A DNA stretch of 64,000 bases from positions 27,311 through 91,310 of the forward strand of contig CAJOEN010000002.1 in the NCBI GenBank assembly GCA_905233475.1, given 5' to 3'. The stretch comes from an uncultured Bacteroidales bacterium. GTDB lineage: Bacteria > Bacteroidota > Bacteroidia > Bacteroidales > P3. Positions 10,601 through 18,724 of this stretch are shown piece after piece. The notes under the pieces were generated by a model that was not told where the DNA came from, did no database searches, and saw nothing but the letters and a program-made list of their open reading frames with translations. The position numbers and the translations under genes are program-made. Each line of letters opens with the position of its first letter. Within the stretch, counting starts at the first letter, position 1.

Positions 10601-11432
10601 CTATGCACTGCCGTGCAACCCAATAGCAAATATTGTAATTTCCAATATAACCGATACCGAGATAACCCTCAAGTGGGATTCCGACTCCAATCAAAATGCT
10701 TGGGAGATTCATTGCTTTGACATTGAAAGTGGAGTGGACACCGTTTACACCGTTTACTCCAACCCATGCCGTCTTACGGGGCTTATCACCGGACTGACCT
10801 ACCATTTCTCTGTACGTAGCCTGTGCACATCGGGACTTAACGGAGGATGGTCGGATACCGTAGTAGCCATAGTTGCATACTGCAAACCGGTGAAAAACGT
10901 TCATATAATACCTGTTAGCGCAAGTTCCGTGAACATCACTTGGGACATTACCGACTCCGACCAGAACCTTTGGGAGATTGAATACGGATTGCGCGGATTC
11001 TACGAAGGCGACGGCACCGGAACAACGGTGATAACCGCCACAAACTCGTACACCCTAACAGGCCTGAACTTCACCACCACATACGATGTGTTTGTGCGTG
11101 CCCGCTGCAGCAACGGATTCTACAGCATTTGGACACAACGCAACCGTTTCGCTTTGGCGGACATAGACGTACCGCAAAACGAGGACAACGAAATGTTCCT
11201 CTATCCCAATCCGGCAACCGAAGAAGTGTATGTGCTGCTGAATACCGTAGCAGGCGAATACACCATGGATGTCGTTGATATGAAAGGCAGAATCGTTAAA
11301 ACAAAGATTTTGGCGGTGGGTGACGAACGCACGCCATTGGTTTTGGACATCAGCGATTTGGCAAGAGGCACATATTTCGTGAAAATATCCAACGGCGAAA
11401 CAAAGGCCGTGCGCAAACTGATAGCACAGTAA
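4683..11432 (+). CDS. giant multidomain FN3 protein secreted by the type IX system
   Basis: Secreted or cell-surface protein of 2249 residues, probably an adhesin or matrix protein; no catalytic motif was recognised. It has a signal peptide (1-21, ending FAYSQ) and FN3-like modules beginning near residues 22, 273, 547, 799, 1078, 1364, 1641, 1888, 1978 and 2067. Most start with C-x-x-P and end with a YY-[FV]-R-V strand. Segments such as FRENFD...PSCW between them look like MAM/jelly-roll domains. Residues about 2165-2249 are a T9SS type-A sorting domain (LYPNPA, DMKGRIV, LARGTYFVKI). Starts 22, 547 and 1078 are 525-531 residues apart, showing a large internal duplication. Composition is rich in Thr, Ser, Asn and Tyr. 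The gene stands alone between its own promoter and terminator. Confidence 0.9.
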   Translation: MRKYLTKALLAIALFPYFAYSQCPAPTVVVMGVTSTSVDVAWVAGGSETRWKLEYSLNSMTWTSAGTVTTTSHTFSGLQPNTQYYFRVGAICPNDTTYAMVRQATECFSMRFPFRENFDRCPTSSPATLPSCWTLSSNYSSYPSITTSNATSSPNCLYMNNYTYNRSNYVGIVTPKSPEPLNRLQVSFTIYKSNTSYKHAVVVGALTNPNDYSTFVPIDTAEPGNATGYYNFTLPLKKYRGNAQYIGIYACGLGDSYSYPYLDDIEVDYYTTCSRVTNLQTQSNSPTSAVSTWQNGRDGIPEFYIVSYTPANSINWITDTTHSTYKVFSNLASGTTYYIAITPVCLNGDTSYATYDTITTTSCITQPMTVGSGGSVSINVPIETDVDYGYAQQIYDSADLGGPKNLSAIAFNYRGSRAMTVKSNCTIYLANVSQSTFVPNQISTLLSDTLLTQVYAGPLNCVPGWNIFPFDTTFHYDGHSNLLVAIDDNSGNNVSGANFSTHATTGDKSAVIGTFVDIDPAAPIIPPTVYSYRNDITLYYCDTAATCAPPTAVVTNITDTKIKVAWAPGLHETRWILERSTNANGPWTYVNTVSTTEYDFTGLNPSTLYYFRVGSICTNDTMYCVVSDTTDCGYITTFPLTESFESYSASSARTSRIGLCWGRLNNNNSQTIINPYVYRGIASQGNQSMYFNSTSSQYALLSTPPMGVNVSRLMLTFDIYRSNSSYYGKIAVGVMTDPGDISTFIGIDTVWGNYGVWETFIVPFDHYVGTGKYIALVAVQNEYTYVYVDNLRIDTIPACPKPTGLQVANISSRSAFATWLAGTIGDGIADHFIVEMKPSSQAAWVTVDTTSNAYYFFSNLAASTTYDVRIKGVCTCGDTSEYLVGSFKTADCLIGGNSSNSITGSTTTSYYLPVVENASYSYTQQIFTPAEIGGQKFIEAVEFYYSGSSAMTDKDTCVIYLGHTTRSTFASNTDYVAFADLTPVYSGSMNSTFGWNRFTFTTPFFYNGVDNLVIAIDDNSGSYPGTTSNFYVLSANSKSLYFSSTSDIDPMSPSVTGNIYNYRNSAKFISQCDNSAPCVQPNVRILNKTSNTVEMMWVPGSTDSLWVVLYKPSADSIWRVADTTADTLYTLRNLSAISRYDIRVMSLCGGDSAYADFNIKTDCGAVSIYPYTENFESYSASSSYTAYGPNDQLPDCWTFYSSGTNRHARRNDYCPRIYGSSNSSYLPNNSGKALLVTASNYSSLSYAYNYQTVGAHHYAVLPEFVDSLPRLTVSFKYRMSTNNTTTNYGMLCFGYVLGDTNFTTIASYPATTSSRTVFMDLSADTTIHHVPGARLAFRFDAVYSSQNYVYFCIDDVEIGWAPTCWKPYDIKDVSIDSITTKLLWKDATVLSTTLGYEVVWGSYGFEPDTATVNYASVADTFITLTNLQPNTIYQCYVRALCGIDGNSVWSIPHTFRTAQIPANMPYNCNFESTATPDNGWTFVNPTYGNNAWIVGNAVGNNSNRSMYVSNTGGILNDYATTTAALSWAYRDIYVPFNNGNNFNLKFDWRADGENNRDYMAVYFGSVSTAESNDAGTLVPPANSTLVGRYNGNGNTFSRVVYQLPQLSDTVIRIYFAWVNDANSQGSNPPAAVDNVSVKLDCPEPTGIRVTNITQTSARVSWRHTTGAYHWMLEYRPDGLNQWTSVDLNDTTYTITGLTSSMSYYVRVRCMCTSIDTSEYSDSVRFNTLCGQIRNFPYVETFDSYGTSPSAYPTCWSYAGSATRPNCSATTYSSAPASLYFNTAANTQAIAITPRMKVFNPYELELSFRAYSTSTSSYLIVGLMSDSTSTQSFIGVDTVRVNSANRWFTHVSDLSSYTGVGQFVGFKVGGSAASNFNIDDIIIDYHGADCADPTGIATMFGTNYMHCTWNEVANYEFQYCILGDTIWSNTLILNNTNYYYKTGLIDSTTYIWRIRTICPDSAGYSHWNYDTITTYALPCNPIANIVISNITDTEITLKWDSDSNQNAWEIHCFDIESGVDTVYTVYSNPCRLTGLITGLTYHFSVRSLCTSGLNGGWSDTVVAIVAYCKPVKNVHIIPVSASSVNITWDITDSDQNLWEIEYGLRGFYEGDGTGTTVITATNSYTLTGLNFTTTYDVFVRARCSNGFYSIWTQRNRFALADIDVPQNEDNEMFLYPNPATEEVYVLLNTVAGEYTMDVVDMKGRIVKTKILAVGDERTPLVLDISDLARGTYFVKISNGETKAVRKLIAQ

Positions 11433-11446
11433 AAAACATTCCATTT

Positions 11447-11488
11447 AAAAAAAATGACGCGTCAATAACAGACGCGTCATTTTTTTTA
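11447..11488 (+). terminator. rho-independent terminator after the giant secreted protein
   Basis: Stem AAAATGACGCGTC (11451-11463) pairs with GACGCGTCATTTT (11471-11483) around a 7-base loop and is followed by further T residues. The flanking A and T runs make it usable in both directions. Confidence 0.85.
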
Positions 11489-11675
11489 TGCAAAAATCTT
11501 TTCCATTTCACTCTCCTTACAAAAAACTTATCAACATTTTTTTTTCATTGCAATCCGAAAACTGGTTGGTGGCATAACACCCGCACTCCGGATTAGGACA
11601 ACTCAATCCGTTTGTTTGTAGCACTTTCGGAAAATTGAAACCTTTTGCGGAAGAAGCTCGTTTACATAGATTGTT

Positions 11676-11710
11676 TGGAATAAAATGGTATTTTTAAACA
11701 TATAATGGTA
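11676..11710 (+). promoter_or_regulatory. possible MraZ-binding repeats
   Basis: TGGA at 11676-11679, TGGT at 11686-11689 and TGGT at 11706-11709 lie on the same DNA face (10- and 20-base intervals) just upstream of the -7 box. Known MraZ boxes in other phyla are TGGG-type repeats with a 10-base period. The match is partial, so this is an inference. Confidence 0.3.
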
Positions 11711-11739
11711 AAAAAAGTTTTTTTTTGGAAAAATATTCG

Positions 11740-11747
11740 TACCTTTG
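11740..11747 (+). promoter_or_regulatory. -7 box of the mraZ/division-cluster promoter
   Basis: TACCTTTG followed by CAG, an exact TAnnTTTG match, 25 bases before the mraZ ATG. The -33 element is not distinct in the preceding T run. Confidence 0.65.
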
Positions 11748-11772
11748 CAGAACGAAACAAAATAGATAAAGG

Positions 11773-12249
11773 ATGTCGTTAATACTTGGAAAAGAATATT
11801 GTAGGATAGACGGTAACGGTCGTTTCAAGTTTCCGGTGGCTTTGAAAAAGCAGTTGCAGCCGGAAGACGACGGTCGTTTTGTAATCCGACAAAGTATTTA
11901 TGCCGAGTGTTTGGAACTATGGACATACGCTTCGTTCTATGCTGAGGTGGAAAGACTCCAGAAAAACCTAAACCCCTACAAGCCGGAAGACCGTATGCTG
12001 TTGCGCAAACTTACCGAAGGCAACATCATTGAGCTCGACACCAACGACCGGCTTCTGATTCCTGCCGAACAAAAATCGAGAATCGGCAACGCCAAAGACA
12101 TAGTGCTTATCTCACTTGGCGGCAACTTTATCGAAATTTGGGACCACGACAAGTACAACCAGATGGAAGGCTCGGGCAGCGACACCGAATATGTGTCTAT
12201 GGCCAGCGATAAACTGGGCAACCTGTCGGACAGCAACAAAGTCGAATAA
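11773..12249 (+). CDS. mraZ: MraZ, division/cell-wall cluster regulator
   Basis: DNA-binding protein of the SpoVT-AbrB fold that controls its own dcw operon in other bacteria. It has 158 residues and two swapped-hairpin halves (LGKEYCRIDGNGRFKFPVAL near the N-terminus; ELDTNDRLLIPAEQ near 90-105). First gene of the cluster, 25 bases behind a clear -7 box, with candidate operator repeats upstream. rsmH follows after 22 bases. Confidence 0.93.
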   Translation: MSLILGKEYCRIDGNGRFKFPVALKKQLQPEDDGRFVIRQSIYAECLELWTYASFYAEVERLQKNLNPYKPEDRMLLRKLTEGNIIELDTNDRLLIPAEQKSRIGNAKDIVLISLGGNFIEIWDHDKYNQMEGSGSDTEYVSMASDKLGNLSDSNKVE

Positions 12250-12271
12250 AGCAAGGAATTAGCAAACGAAT

Positions 12272-13186
12272 ATGGCACAGTACCATTTGCCGGTATTATT
12301 GAAACAGAGTGTGGAAGGATTGTCCATCAATCCCCAAGGTACGTATGTGGATGCGACTTTCGGGGGGGGCGGACATTCACGTTACATATTGAAGCACCTC
12401 GGCAGCAACGGACGTTTGTTCGCTTTCGACCACGACTCCGATGCATTGGCAAATGCCATAGACGATACGCGTTTTACACTCATTCATGAAAATTTCAGGT
12501 ACTTGAAGAATTTCTTGCGCATGAATGGTGTAAGTCATATCGACGGGGTGTTGGCCGATCTGGGCGTATCGTCGCACCAGTTCGACGAGGCGGGGAGAGG
12601 TTTCTCCACTCGTTTCGATGCCGAACTCGACTTGCGTATGGACCGTCGGCAAACGCTTACCGCAAAAGACATTGTTAATACCTATACAGAGCAGGAGCTC
12701 CGTAATATTTTTGCCAGCTACGGCGAACTGCCCAACGCTCAGCGTATGGCCAAGGCAATTGTATCGGCGCGAGACGAGAACCCTGTTCAAACCACTTTTG
12801 ACCTGAAAAAAGTACTTGAGAGGCATGTGCCAAAAAATCAGGAAAACAAGTATTTCGCTATGGTTTTCCAAGCTCTGCGCATAGAGGTGAACGGGGAACT
12901 CGAAGCCCTAAAAGCCATGCTGACACAAGCGGTGGACATGCTCAACGATGGGGGCAGGATGGTTATAATCTCCTACCATTCGCTTGAGGACCGTTTGGTG
13001 AAAAATATTATGAAAACAGGCAATTTCGAGGGTGAGGTGAAAAAAGATTTCTACGGCAACTTGCTTTCGCCTCTCAAGCCGATAACACGCAAGCCTGTGG
13101 TGCCAGATGATTGCGAGTTGGCCGAAAATCCGCGCTCGAGAAGTGCCAAACTACGAATAGCCGAAAAACAAACACAGAAAAATTGA
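12272..13186 (+). CDS. rsmH: 16S rRNA (cytosine(1402)-N(4))-methyltransferase
   Basis: Methylates C1402 of 16S rRNA using S-adenosylmethionine. It has 304 residues, the normal length. The SAM loop is FGGGGHS (30-36), followed by the family motifs ADLGVSSHQFDEAGRGFS and, near the C-terminus, ISYHSLEDRLVK. Second gene of the dcw cluster, 4 bases before the ftsL-like gene. Confidence 0.97.
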   Translation: MAQYHLPVLLKQSVEGLSINPQGTYVDATFGGGGHSRYILKHLGSNGRLFAFDHDSDALANAIDDTRFTLIHENFRYLKNFLRMNGVSHIDGVLADLGVSSHQFDEAGRGFSTRFDAELDLRMDRRQTLTAKDIVNTYTEQELRNIFASYGELPNAQRMAKAIVSARDENPVQTTFDLKKVLERHVPKNQENKYFAMVFQALRIEVNGELEALKAMLTQAVDMLNDGGRMVIISYHSLEDRLVKNIMKTGNFEGEVKKDFYGNLLSPLKPITRKPVVPDDCELAENPRSRSAKLRIAEKQTQKN

Positions 13187-13190
13187 GACA

Positions 13191-13625
13191 ATGGATGAGG
13201 AAAACAAAATAGAAGTTGAATTTGCTGAGGAAGTCCCTTTGGCCGAAAGCCCCAACGAGAGCCTGAACGACGATGCCGCCGACAGTGCCGAAACAGCTGA
13301 CAAGGGTAAAAGGGTGCGTTTTTCGGATATTATCGCCGGACGCATACTTGGCACCAAAACCTTTACCGGACAGCTTAAACTTGCCATATTGGTGCTAATC
13401 TACAGTTTTGTGCTTATAGCCAACAGGTACAATATCGAAAGTCTGACCATAGAAAACAAGCGTCTCCAATACGAGATAGACGAACTGAGGGTGAGGCAGA
13501 TACAAAATCGTTGCGACTACATGAACGCCACCATGTTCACCGAAGTGGCCGCAAAACTGCGTCCCACAGGAATAAAAGAAGGTACTACGCCATCGCTGAA
13601 GATAACCATTAAAGACAAGCGTTAG
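13191..13625 (+). CDS. ftsL: FtsL-like cell-division protein
   Basis: Small bitopic protein expected to join the FtsQ-FtsL-FtsB part of the divisome. It has 144 residues: an acidic cytoplasmic tail (1-58), one membrane segment (about 62-78, LKLAILVLIYSFVLIA), then a periplasmic coiled-coil-like stretch (83-110, rich in Glu, Leu, Arg). Identity rests on topology and on its place between rsmH and ftsI, since FtsL sequences diverge widely. FtsI starts 2 bases after the stop. Confidence 0.85.
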   Translation: MDEENKIEVEFAEEVPLAESPNESLNDDAADSAETADKGKRVRFSDIIAGRILGTKTFTGQLKLAILVLIYSFVLIANRYNIESLTIENKRLQYEIDELRVRQIQNRCDYMNATMFTEVAAKLRPTGIKEGTTPSLKITIKDKR

Positions 13626-13627
13626 AA

Positions 13628-15970
13628 ATGATGAAAGACGACACCGGAAAAATATCACGACGCCTGCTCCCGCTCTTTGTGGTACTATGTCTGTTCATGG
13701 TGCTGCCAATAGTGTGGAACCTTATTAAGTTGCAGCTGATTGACGGTGCCGAATGGCGTTCGAAAGCCAAGAATTCCACTATAGTACGCCGCAAAGTGGA
13801 GGCACAGCGCGGAACCATATATTCCTCCGACGGCAAAATTCTCGCCACATCGCTTCCTGTTTACGACATAATAATAGACTTTGGCCGGGAACAGGTGAAC
13901 AAAAAAGATAAATACGACGACAGCCTAAAAACATCTTCGGGCAAAGAGTATTACCGTTGGATAATCTCTAAAGAGACTTTTAAACGCTGTTTGCCAGCAC
14001 TTTGCGACAGTATGGCAAAACTGTTTCCCGAAAAACCATACGAATACTATTACGACTTTTTTACAAGGGAACGCAATCGTAAAAACCGTTATTGCTATGT
14101 AAAAAGGAACGTATCCTATTATCAGAAAAACCGTATGCAGACTTTTCCGATGCTTATGGTTGATACAGTTTTGCTGACAAAAAAACAGAAAAAGAATTTT
14201 AAGCCAAAATTCTGTAGGGCAGTAATATGCAAAACACGCGACATACGCATAAACCCCTATGGCAATATGGCACGCCACACCATAGGATTTCTGCGTAAAA
14301 GCAACGACACCTCCGAGTCATACAATGGCCTTGAAGGCTTCTACGACAATTATTTGCGCGGACAACAAGGCTTTCGGTGGGAACGCAAACTTGCACGCAA
14401 AGAGGGTGAGAATATGTGGATACCGATGGAAAGCTCCGACCAAAAACGTGCTGTGGACGGAATGGACATAATCTCTACCATAGACACCCGCCTGCAAGAC
14501 CTTGCCACCAACTCCCTGTACAAGTGCGTAAGCGAAAATCAGGCCGACTACGGGTGTGTAATTCTTATGGAGGTTGAAACCGGATATGTGCGTGCAATCA
14601 GCAGTTTGCAGTATATAGATTCTGTCCGAGGCTATGCCGAGATAAACAACCAAGCCTGCGTAAATTCCTACGAACCCGGCTCCACCTTCAAAACCGTTAC
14701 CAATATGGTGTTGCTCGAAAACGACAAGTGCGACACAGCAATGACGGTTCCAACAGGCGAAAAGTATTACTCCGAGGAGGCTACTGCCAAAAATCCTAAT
14801 CCCAAAGGCGTTAAGATTAAGGACAGCCATTCCGACGGCTCCACCGGTTCCACAACCATGAAACACGCTTTTGAAATATCGTCGAACGTAGGCACCTGCT
14901 ACCCGGTGTGGCAGAACTACCGCGACAACCGCAAAGAGTACCGCGATAAACTCATATCGGTGCTGCCTATGCAACGTCTCGGCCTCGACCTCGCATTGCA
15001 GGAACCCACTCCATACATGCACTCCGACCTATCGCAACCAATAGATTTCCTTAACCTCTGCTATGGCTACGTGTCGCGTTTCACCGCCCTGCAAATGCTA
15101 ACCTTCTACAACGCCATAGCCAACAAAGGCAAAATGGTTAAACCGCTGTTTTGTAGCGAGATACGTCAGGGTTCGGAATCGGTTAAGAAAATGGAGCCTA
15201 TTGTTATAAAAGATAAAATCTGTTCCGACAAAACGCTGGCAATACTCAACGACATGCTTATAGGTGTTGTGGAAAATGGCTCGGCGAAACGTCGTCTTTC
15301 CAGAACTCCATACGGAATTGCAGGAAAAACAGGAACTTCGCAGATAAACTACACCCAAAGGGATAATGCAGAAATGCGGTATTGTGCTTCGTTTGCCGGA
15401 TATTTTCCTGCCGAAAATCCGCAGTACTCCTGTATTGTGGTGATTTTCAATCCCAAGCAGGGACTTAATTATGGCGGCGAACTTGCGGCTCCTGTGTTTA
15501 AAGACCTTGCCGACCGCGTTTGTGGCACCATACTGAATATGGAACTGAAAATCCCCAAGGAGAAAACGGTGCGTCCTCCCTATGTAAAAAAAGGTAATGC
15601 CAAGGAAATATGCATGGCGTTTGAATATTTGGGCATGAAATACCGAAAATCCGACACCGTGGGCAATCCGCAATGGCTCGATGCCGAGCAGGACACAAAC
15701 GGCAACGCTATATATCATACCTATAATGTACCAAACGGCGTGGTGCCCAACTGCAAAGGCATGACGGCAAAAGACGCTGTGTTTATGCTTGAAAGAATGG
15801 GCTTGAAGGTCAGCATTGAAGGTCGCGGCAAGGTGGTGTCGCAGTCCCTGCAACAAAACCGTCCGTACAAACGTGGCGACAGGATAAAACTTATCCTTAG
15901 ACCCGAAGCACCGGCACTGCCGCAGCTGGAACAAAACAGTGAAACGTCAAAAAACGAAACAAAGCAATGA
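13628..15970 (+). CDS. ftsI: penicillin-binding protein (FtsI/PBP3-type transpeptidase) with PASTA domain
   Basis: Septal peptidoglycan transpeptidase. It has 780 residues: membrane anchor (about 12-34), PBP dimerisation domain (EAQRGTIYSSDGKILA), then the transpeptidase domain. The catalytic motifs are S352-T-F-K355, S418-S-N420 and K567-T-G. A single PASTA domain closes the protein (about 705-760, VPNCKGMTAKDAVFMLERMG), as is usual in this phylum. Two adjacent Met codons (13628, 13631) could start it. The stop overlaps the murE start by 4 bases (ATGA at 15967-15970). Confidence 0.96.
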   Translation: MMKDDTGKISRRLLPLFVVLCLFMVLPIVWNLIKLQLIDGAEWRSKAKNSTIVRRKVEAQRGTIYSSDGKILATSLPVYDIIIDFGREQVNKKDKYDDSLKTSSGKEYYRWIISKETFKRCLPALCDSMAKLFPEKPYEYYYDFFTRERNRKNRYCYVKRNVSYYQKNRMQTFPMLMVDTVLLTKKQKKNFKPKFCRAVICKTRDIRINPYGNMARHTIGFLRKSNDTSESYNGLEGFYDNYLRGQQGFRWERKLARKEGENMWIPMESSDQKRAVDGMDIISTIDTRLQDLATNSLYKCVSENQADYGCVILMEVETGYVRAISSLQYIDSVRGYAEINNQACVNSYEPGSTFKTVTNMVLLENDKCDTAMTVPTGEKYYSEEATAKNPNPKGVKIKDSHSDGSTGSTTMKHAFEISSNVGTCYPVWQNYRDNRKEYRDKLISVLPMQRLGLDLALQEPTPYMHSDLSQPIDFLNLCYGYVSRFTALQMLTFYNAIANKGKMVKPLFCSEIRQGSESVKKMEPIVIKDKICSDKTLAILNDMLIGVVENGSAKRRLSRTPYGIAGKTGTSQINYTQRDNAEMRYCASFAGYFPAENPQYSCIVVIFNPKQGLNYGGELAAPVFKDLADRVCGTILNMELKIPKEKTVRPPYVKKGNAKEICMAFEYLGMKYRKSDTVGNPQWLDAEQDTNGNAIYHTYNVPNGVVPNCKGMTAKDAVFMLERMGLKVSIEGRGKVVSQSLQQNRPYKRGDRIKLILRPEAPALPQLEQNSETSKNETKQ

Positions 15971-17418
15971 AACATCTGTCCGAAATATTAAAAGGAATAG
16001 AACACAAGGCCGTAAACTACCGTGATGTTGAGGTGGCAAAAATAACCTTCGATTCGCGAGCTGTGGAGCCCGATACCGTGTTCGTGGCACAAGTGGGAGT
16101 GCATGTGGACGGCCACAAATTTATCGACAATGCCATAGATTCGGGAGCTACTGTGATACTTTGCCAAAACCTTCCTGACACATTGCGCGACGATGTTGTT
16201 TACATACAAACCTCCGACAGCAGCTATGCGCTTGGTGTGGCGGCGGCCAATTTCTTTGGAAATCCTTCGCACAGGCTCAAGCTGATAGGCATTACCGGCA
16301 CCAACGGCAAAACCACCACCGTAACACTGCTGCACCGTATGTTCCGCAACCTCGGCTACAGCGTAGGCCTGCTTTCCACAGTGGTGAATAAAATTGACGA
16401 GCAGGAAATACCCGCTACCCACACCACACCCGATGCCATAGAGCTGAACTCGCTGCTTCAACGCATGGCCGACAACGGTTGCGAATACTGTTTTATGGAA
16501 GTGAGTTCCCATTCCATTGTGCAACAGCGTATTGCAGGATTGCAGTTCTTTGGCGCTATTTTCAGCAACATAACCCACGACCATCTGGATTTCCATAAGA
16601 CTTTTGCCGGTTACATCGCCGCAAAAAAAGCATTCTTCGACAACCTGCCGGCAACCGCTTTCGCCCTCACCAACAAGGACGACCGCAACGGCATGGTAAT
16701 GCTCCAGAACACTAAAGCTCGCAAATATACTTACAGTCTGCAAAGCATGGCTGATTTCAACTGCCGTATTGTGGAAAATACTTTGCAGGGACTGCTCCTG
16801 TCCGTAGGCGGAAAGGAAGTGTGGACACAGCTTGTGGGCAAATTCAACGCTTACAACCTGCTTGCCATATATTCCACCGCACGGCTGTGCGGCATTGCCG
16901 AGGACGAGGCCCTTACAGCCCTTAGCCGCCTGCAGGCCGCCGAAGGCAGGTTCGAATACGTAAACGGTTCCGGCAAAATGGCAATAGTGGACTACGCCCA
17001 CACTCCCGACGCACTGAAAAACGTGCTGCAGACTGTAAACGACATTATGAACGACAACCAGCGGCTTATTGTGGTGGTGGGCTGTGGTGGCGACCGCGAC
17101 GCGCTGAAACGTCCCCTTATGGCACAAATAGCCGCCGATATGTGCCATACGCTGATACTCACCTCCGACAACCCACGTACCGAAGACCCCGAACGCATAC
17201 TCGACGACATGGAAGCCGGGCTTAACACAGCTCAAAAAAACACTACACTGCGTATCACCGACCGTAGGCAGGCAATAAAAACTGCCTGCACTACGGCACA
17301 AACGGGCGACATAATACTTGTGGCCGGCAAAGGTCATGAAAAATATCAGGAAATAAACGGAGTGCGTAATCATTTCGACGACAAGGAAGAACTTAGTAAT
17401 ATATTGAACCTTAAATAA
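15967..17418 (+). CDS. murE: UDP-MurNAc-tripeptide synthetase (MurE)
   Basis: Adds the third stem-peptide residue to UDP-MurNAc-L-Ala-D-Glu using ATP. It has 483 residues. The ATP loop is TGTNGKTTT (110-118). The C-terminal domain carries D401-N-P-R404, the signature of meso-diaminopimelate-adding MurE enzymes, so mDAP peptidoglycan is predicted. Overlaps ftsI by 4 bases and precedes mraY by 9. Confidence 0.96.
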   Translation: MKHLSEILKGIEHKAVNYRDVEVAKITFDSRAVEPDTVFVAQVGVHVDGHKFIDNAIDSGATVILCQNLPDTLRDDVVYIQTSDSSYALGVAAANFFGNPSHRLKLIGITGTNGKTTTVTLLHRMFRNLGYSVGLLSTVVNKIDEQEIPATHTTPDAIELNSLLQRMADNGCEYCFMEVSSHSIVQQRIAGLQFFGAIFSNITHDHLDFHKTFAGYIAAKKAFFDNLPATAFALTNKDDRNGMVMLQNTKARKYTYSLQSMADFNCRIVENTLQGLLLSVGGKEVWTQLVGKFNAYNLLAIYSTARLCGIAEDEALTALSRLQAAEGRFEYVNGSGKMAIVDYAHTPDALKNVLQTVNDIMNDNQRLIVVVGCGGDRDALKRPLMAQIAADMCHTLILTSDNPRTEDPERILDDMEAGLNTAQKNTTLRITDRRQAIKTACTTAQTGDIILVAGKGHEKYQEINGVRNHFDDKEELSNILNLK

Positions 17419-17427
17419 TTATAAATC

Positions 17428-18699
17428 ATGTTATACTATCTTTTTGATTGGTTGGACAAGGCATTCGATTTCCCGGGAGCGGGACTGATACAGTACGTGT
17501 CGTTCCGTGCAATTGTGGTGCTTATCCTTTCCATCATAATATCGATATGGTTTGGCAAGATTTTCATAAACTATATGAAACGCCACAACATCTTCGAAGA
17601 ACAGCGCGACGAAAAGACCGACCCCTTCAACACCAAGAAAAAAGGAGTTCCTACAATGGGCGGAGTAGTGGTTATTGCGGCCATACTTATACCATGCCTA
17701 TTGGTTGGAAAACTTAATAATGTTTATTTCATCCTTATGGTTATAACAACTCTGCTGTTGGGTACGCTCGGCTTTGTGGACGACTATATCAAGACTTTCA
17801 AAAAACGCAAGGACGGACTCAACGGCTGGTACAAAATTGGCGGACAGGTGCTGTTGGGACTTATTGTGGGGCTGACCCTCCGCTATAGTCCCGATGCAGT
17901 GATGAACGAAAGGGTGAACATCCGCATAGAAAACAACATGGAAGTGGTGGAAAAAACTCCCGATGTAAAATCCACACGTACCACAATACCTTTTTTCAAG
18001 AATAACAACCTCAACTACGCCGACCTGTTCAGTTTTTTGGGTAACAAGTGGAAATACGGTGCAGGCTGGATATTCTTTGTGCTCCTTACCGTGTTCGTTG
18101 TGGCGGCGGTAAGCAATGGCTCCAACCTGAACGACGGTATGGACGGCTTGGCTGCGGGCAACTCGGCCATCATTGGGGTGGCACTGCTTGTGTTGGCATA
18201 CGTTTCGGGCAATACGATATTTGCCAACTACCTCAATGTTATGTACATACCCGGTAGCGAGGAGATAGTTATTTTTATGTGTGCCTTTGTGGGAGCCTTG
18301 GTGGGTTTCCTGTGGTACAACTCATATCCCGCGCAAATGTTCATGGGCGATACAGGTAGCCTTACAATAGGCGGTATAATAGCTGTTGCCGCTATAATAA
18401 TACACAAGGAACTGCTACTGCCGATAATATGTGGAGTGTTCCTTATCGAGAGCGTTTCGGTGATGGCACAGCGCATGTATTTCAAACACACAAAGAAAAG
18501 CGGCACTCCCAAACGCATTTGGAAACGCACACCCATACACGACCATTTCCGCACGTCAATGGAGCAGCTAAATCCACCTACGCCGGTAAAATTCCAAGGC
18601 TCCGGAGTGCTGCACCACGAAACAAAAATAACCGTTCGCATGTGGATTATAACACTCGGACTGGCGGCTTTGGCCATACTGACTTTGAAAATAAGATAG
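17428..18699 (+). CDS. mraY: phospho-N-acetylmuramoyl-pentapeptide transferase
   Basis: Integral membrane enzyme that makes lipid I from UDP-MurNAc-pentapeptide and undecaprenyl phosphate. It has 423 residues with about ten membrane segments. Conserved polar motifs are visible: GVPTMGG, LGFVDDYIK, NLNDGMDGLAAG and FMGDTGSL. A hydrophilic insertion of about 60 residues (about 155-205, NIRIENNMEVVEK) makes it longer than the E. coli enzyme; such length is usual in Bacteroidota. Followed by the truncated murD-like gene after 25 bases. Confidence 0.95.
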   Translation: MLYYLFDWLDKAFDFPGAGLIQYVSFRAIVVLILSIIISIWFGKIFINYMKRHNIFEEQRDEKTDPFNTKKKGVPTMGGVVVIAAILIPCLLVGKLNNVYFILMVITTLLLGTLGFVDDYIKTFKKRKDGLNGWYKIGGQVLLGLIVGLTLRYSPDAVMNERVNIRIENNMEVVEKTPDVKSTRTTIPFFKNNNLNYADLFSFLGNKWKYGAGWIFFVLLTVFVVAAVSNGSNLNDGMDGLAAGNSAIIGVALLVLAYVSGNTIFANYLNVMYIPGSEEIVIFMCAFVGALVGFLWYNSYPAQMFMGDTGSLTIGGIIAVAAIIIHKELLLPIICGVFLIESVSVMAQRMYFKHTKKSGTPKRIWKRTPIHDHFRTSMEQLNPPTPVKFQGSGVLHHETKITVRMWIITLGLAALAILTLKIR

Positions 18700-18724
18700 A
18701 ACAAACAATAAACATCAGCATATC

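Larger units (their letters stand above)
11489..11772 (+). other. intergenic region upstream of mraZ
   Basis: No gene. It contains a 16-base sequence AAAAAACTTATCAACA at 11521-11536 that recurs exactly before ftsZ. It also has TGGA/TGGT motifs at 11676, 11686 and 11706 that could be MraZ sites, and the mraZ promoter. Confidence 0.55.

Noticed and set aside
10119-10904. 261-codon frame antisense to the giant secreted protein
   Set aside because: Inside a validated coding frame on the other strand, with no promoter or domain.
15988-17373. 461-codon frame antisense to murE
   Set aside because: Shadow frame arising from codon bias; murE has full motifs, and the antisense product is Val/His/Gly-rich without a domain.
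18600-18724. Possibility that murD is full length but frameshifted, with its N-terminal part upstream
   Set aside because: The DNA upstream of 18725 is mraY coding sequence to 18699; no UDP-binding or GKT motif exists in any frame between mraY and the fragment.
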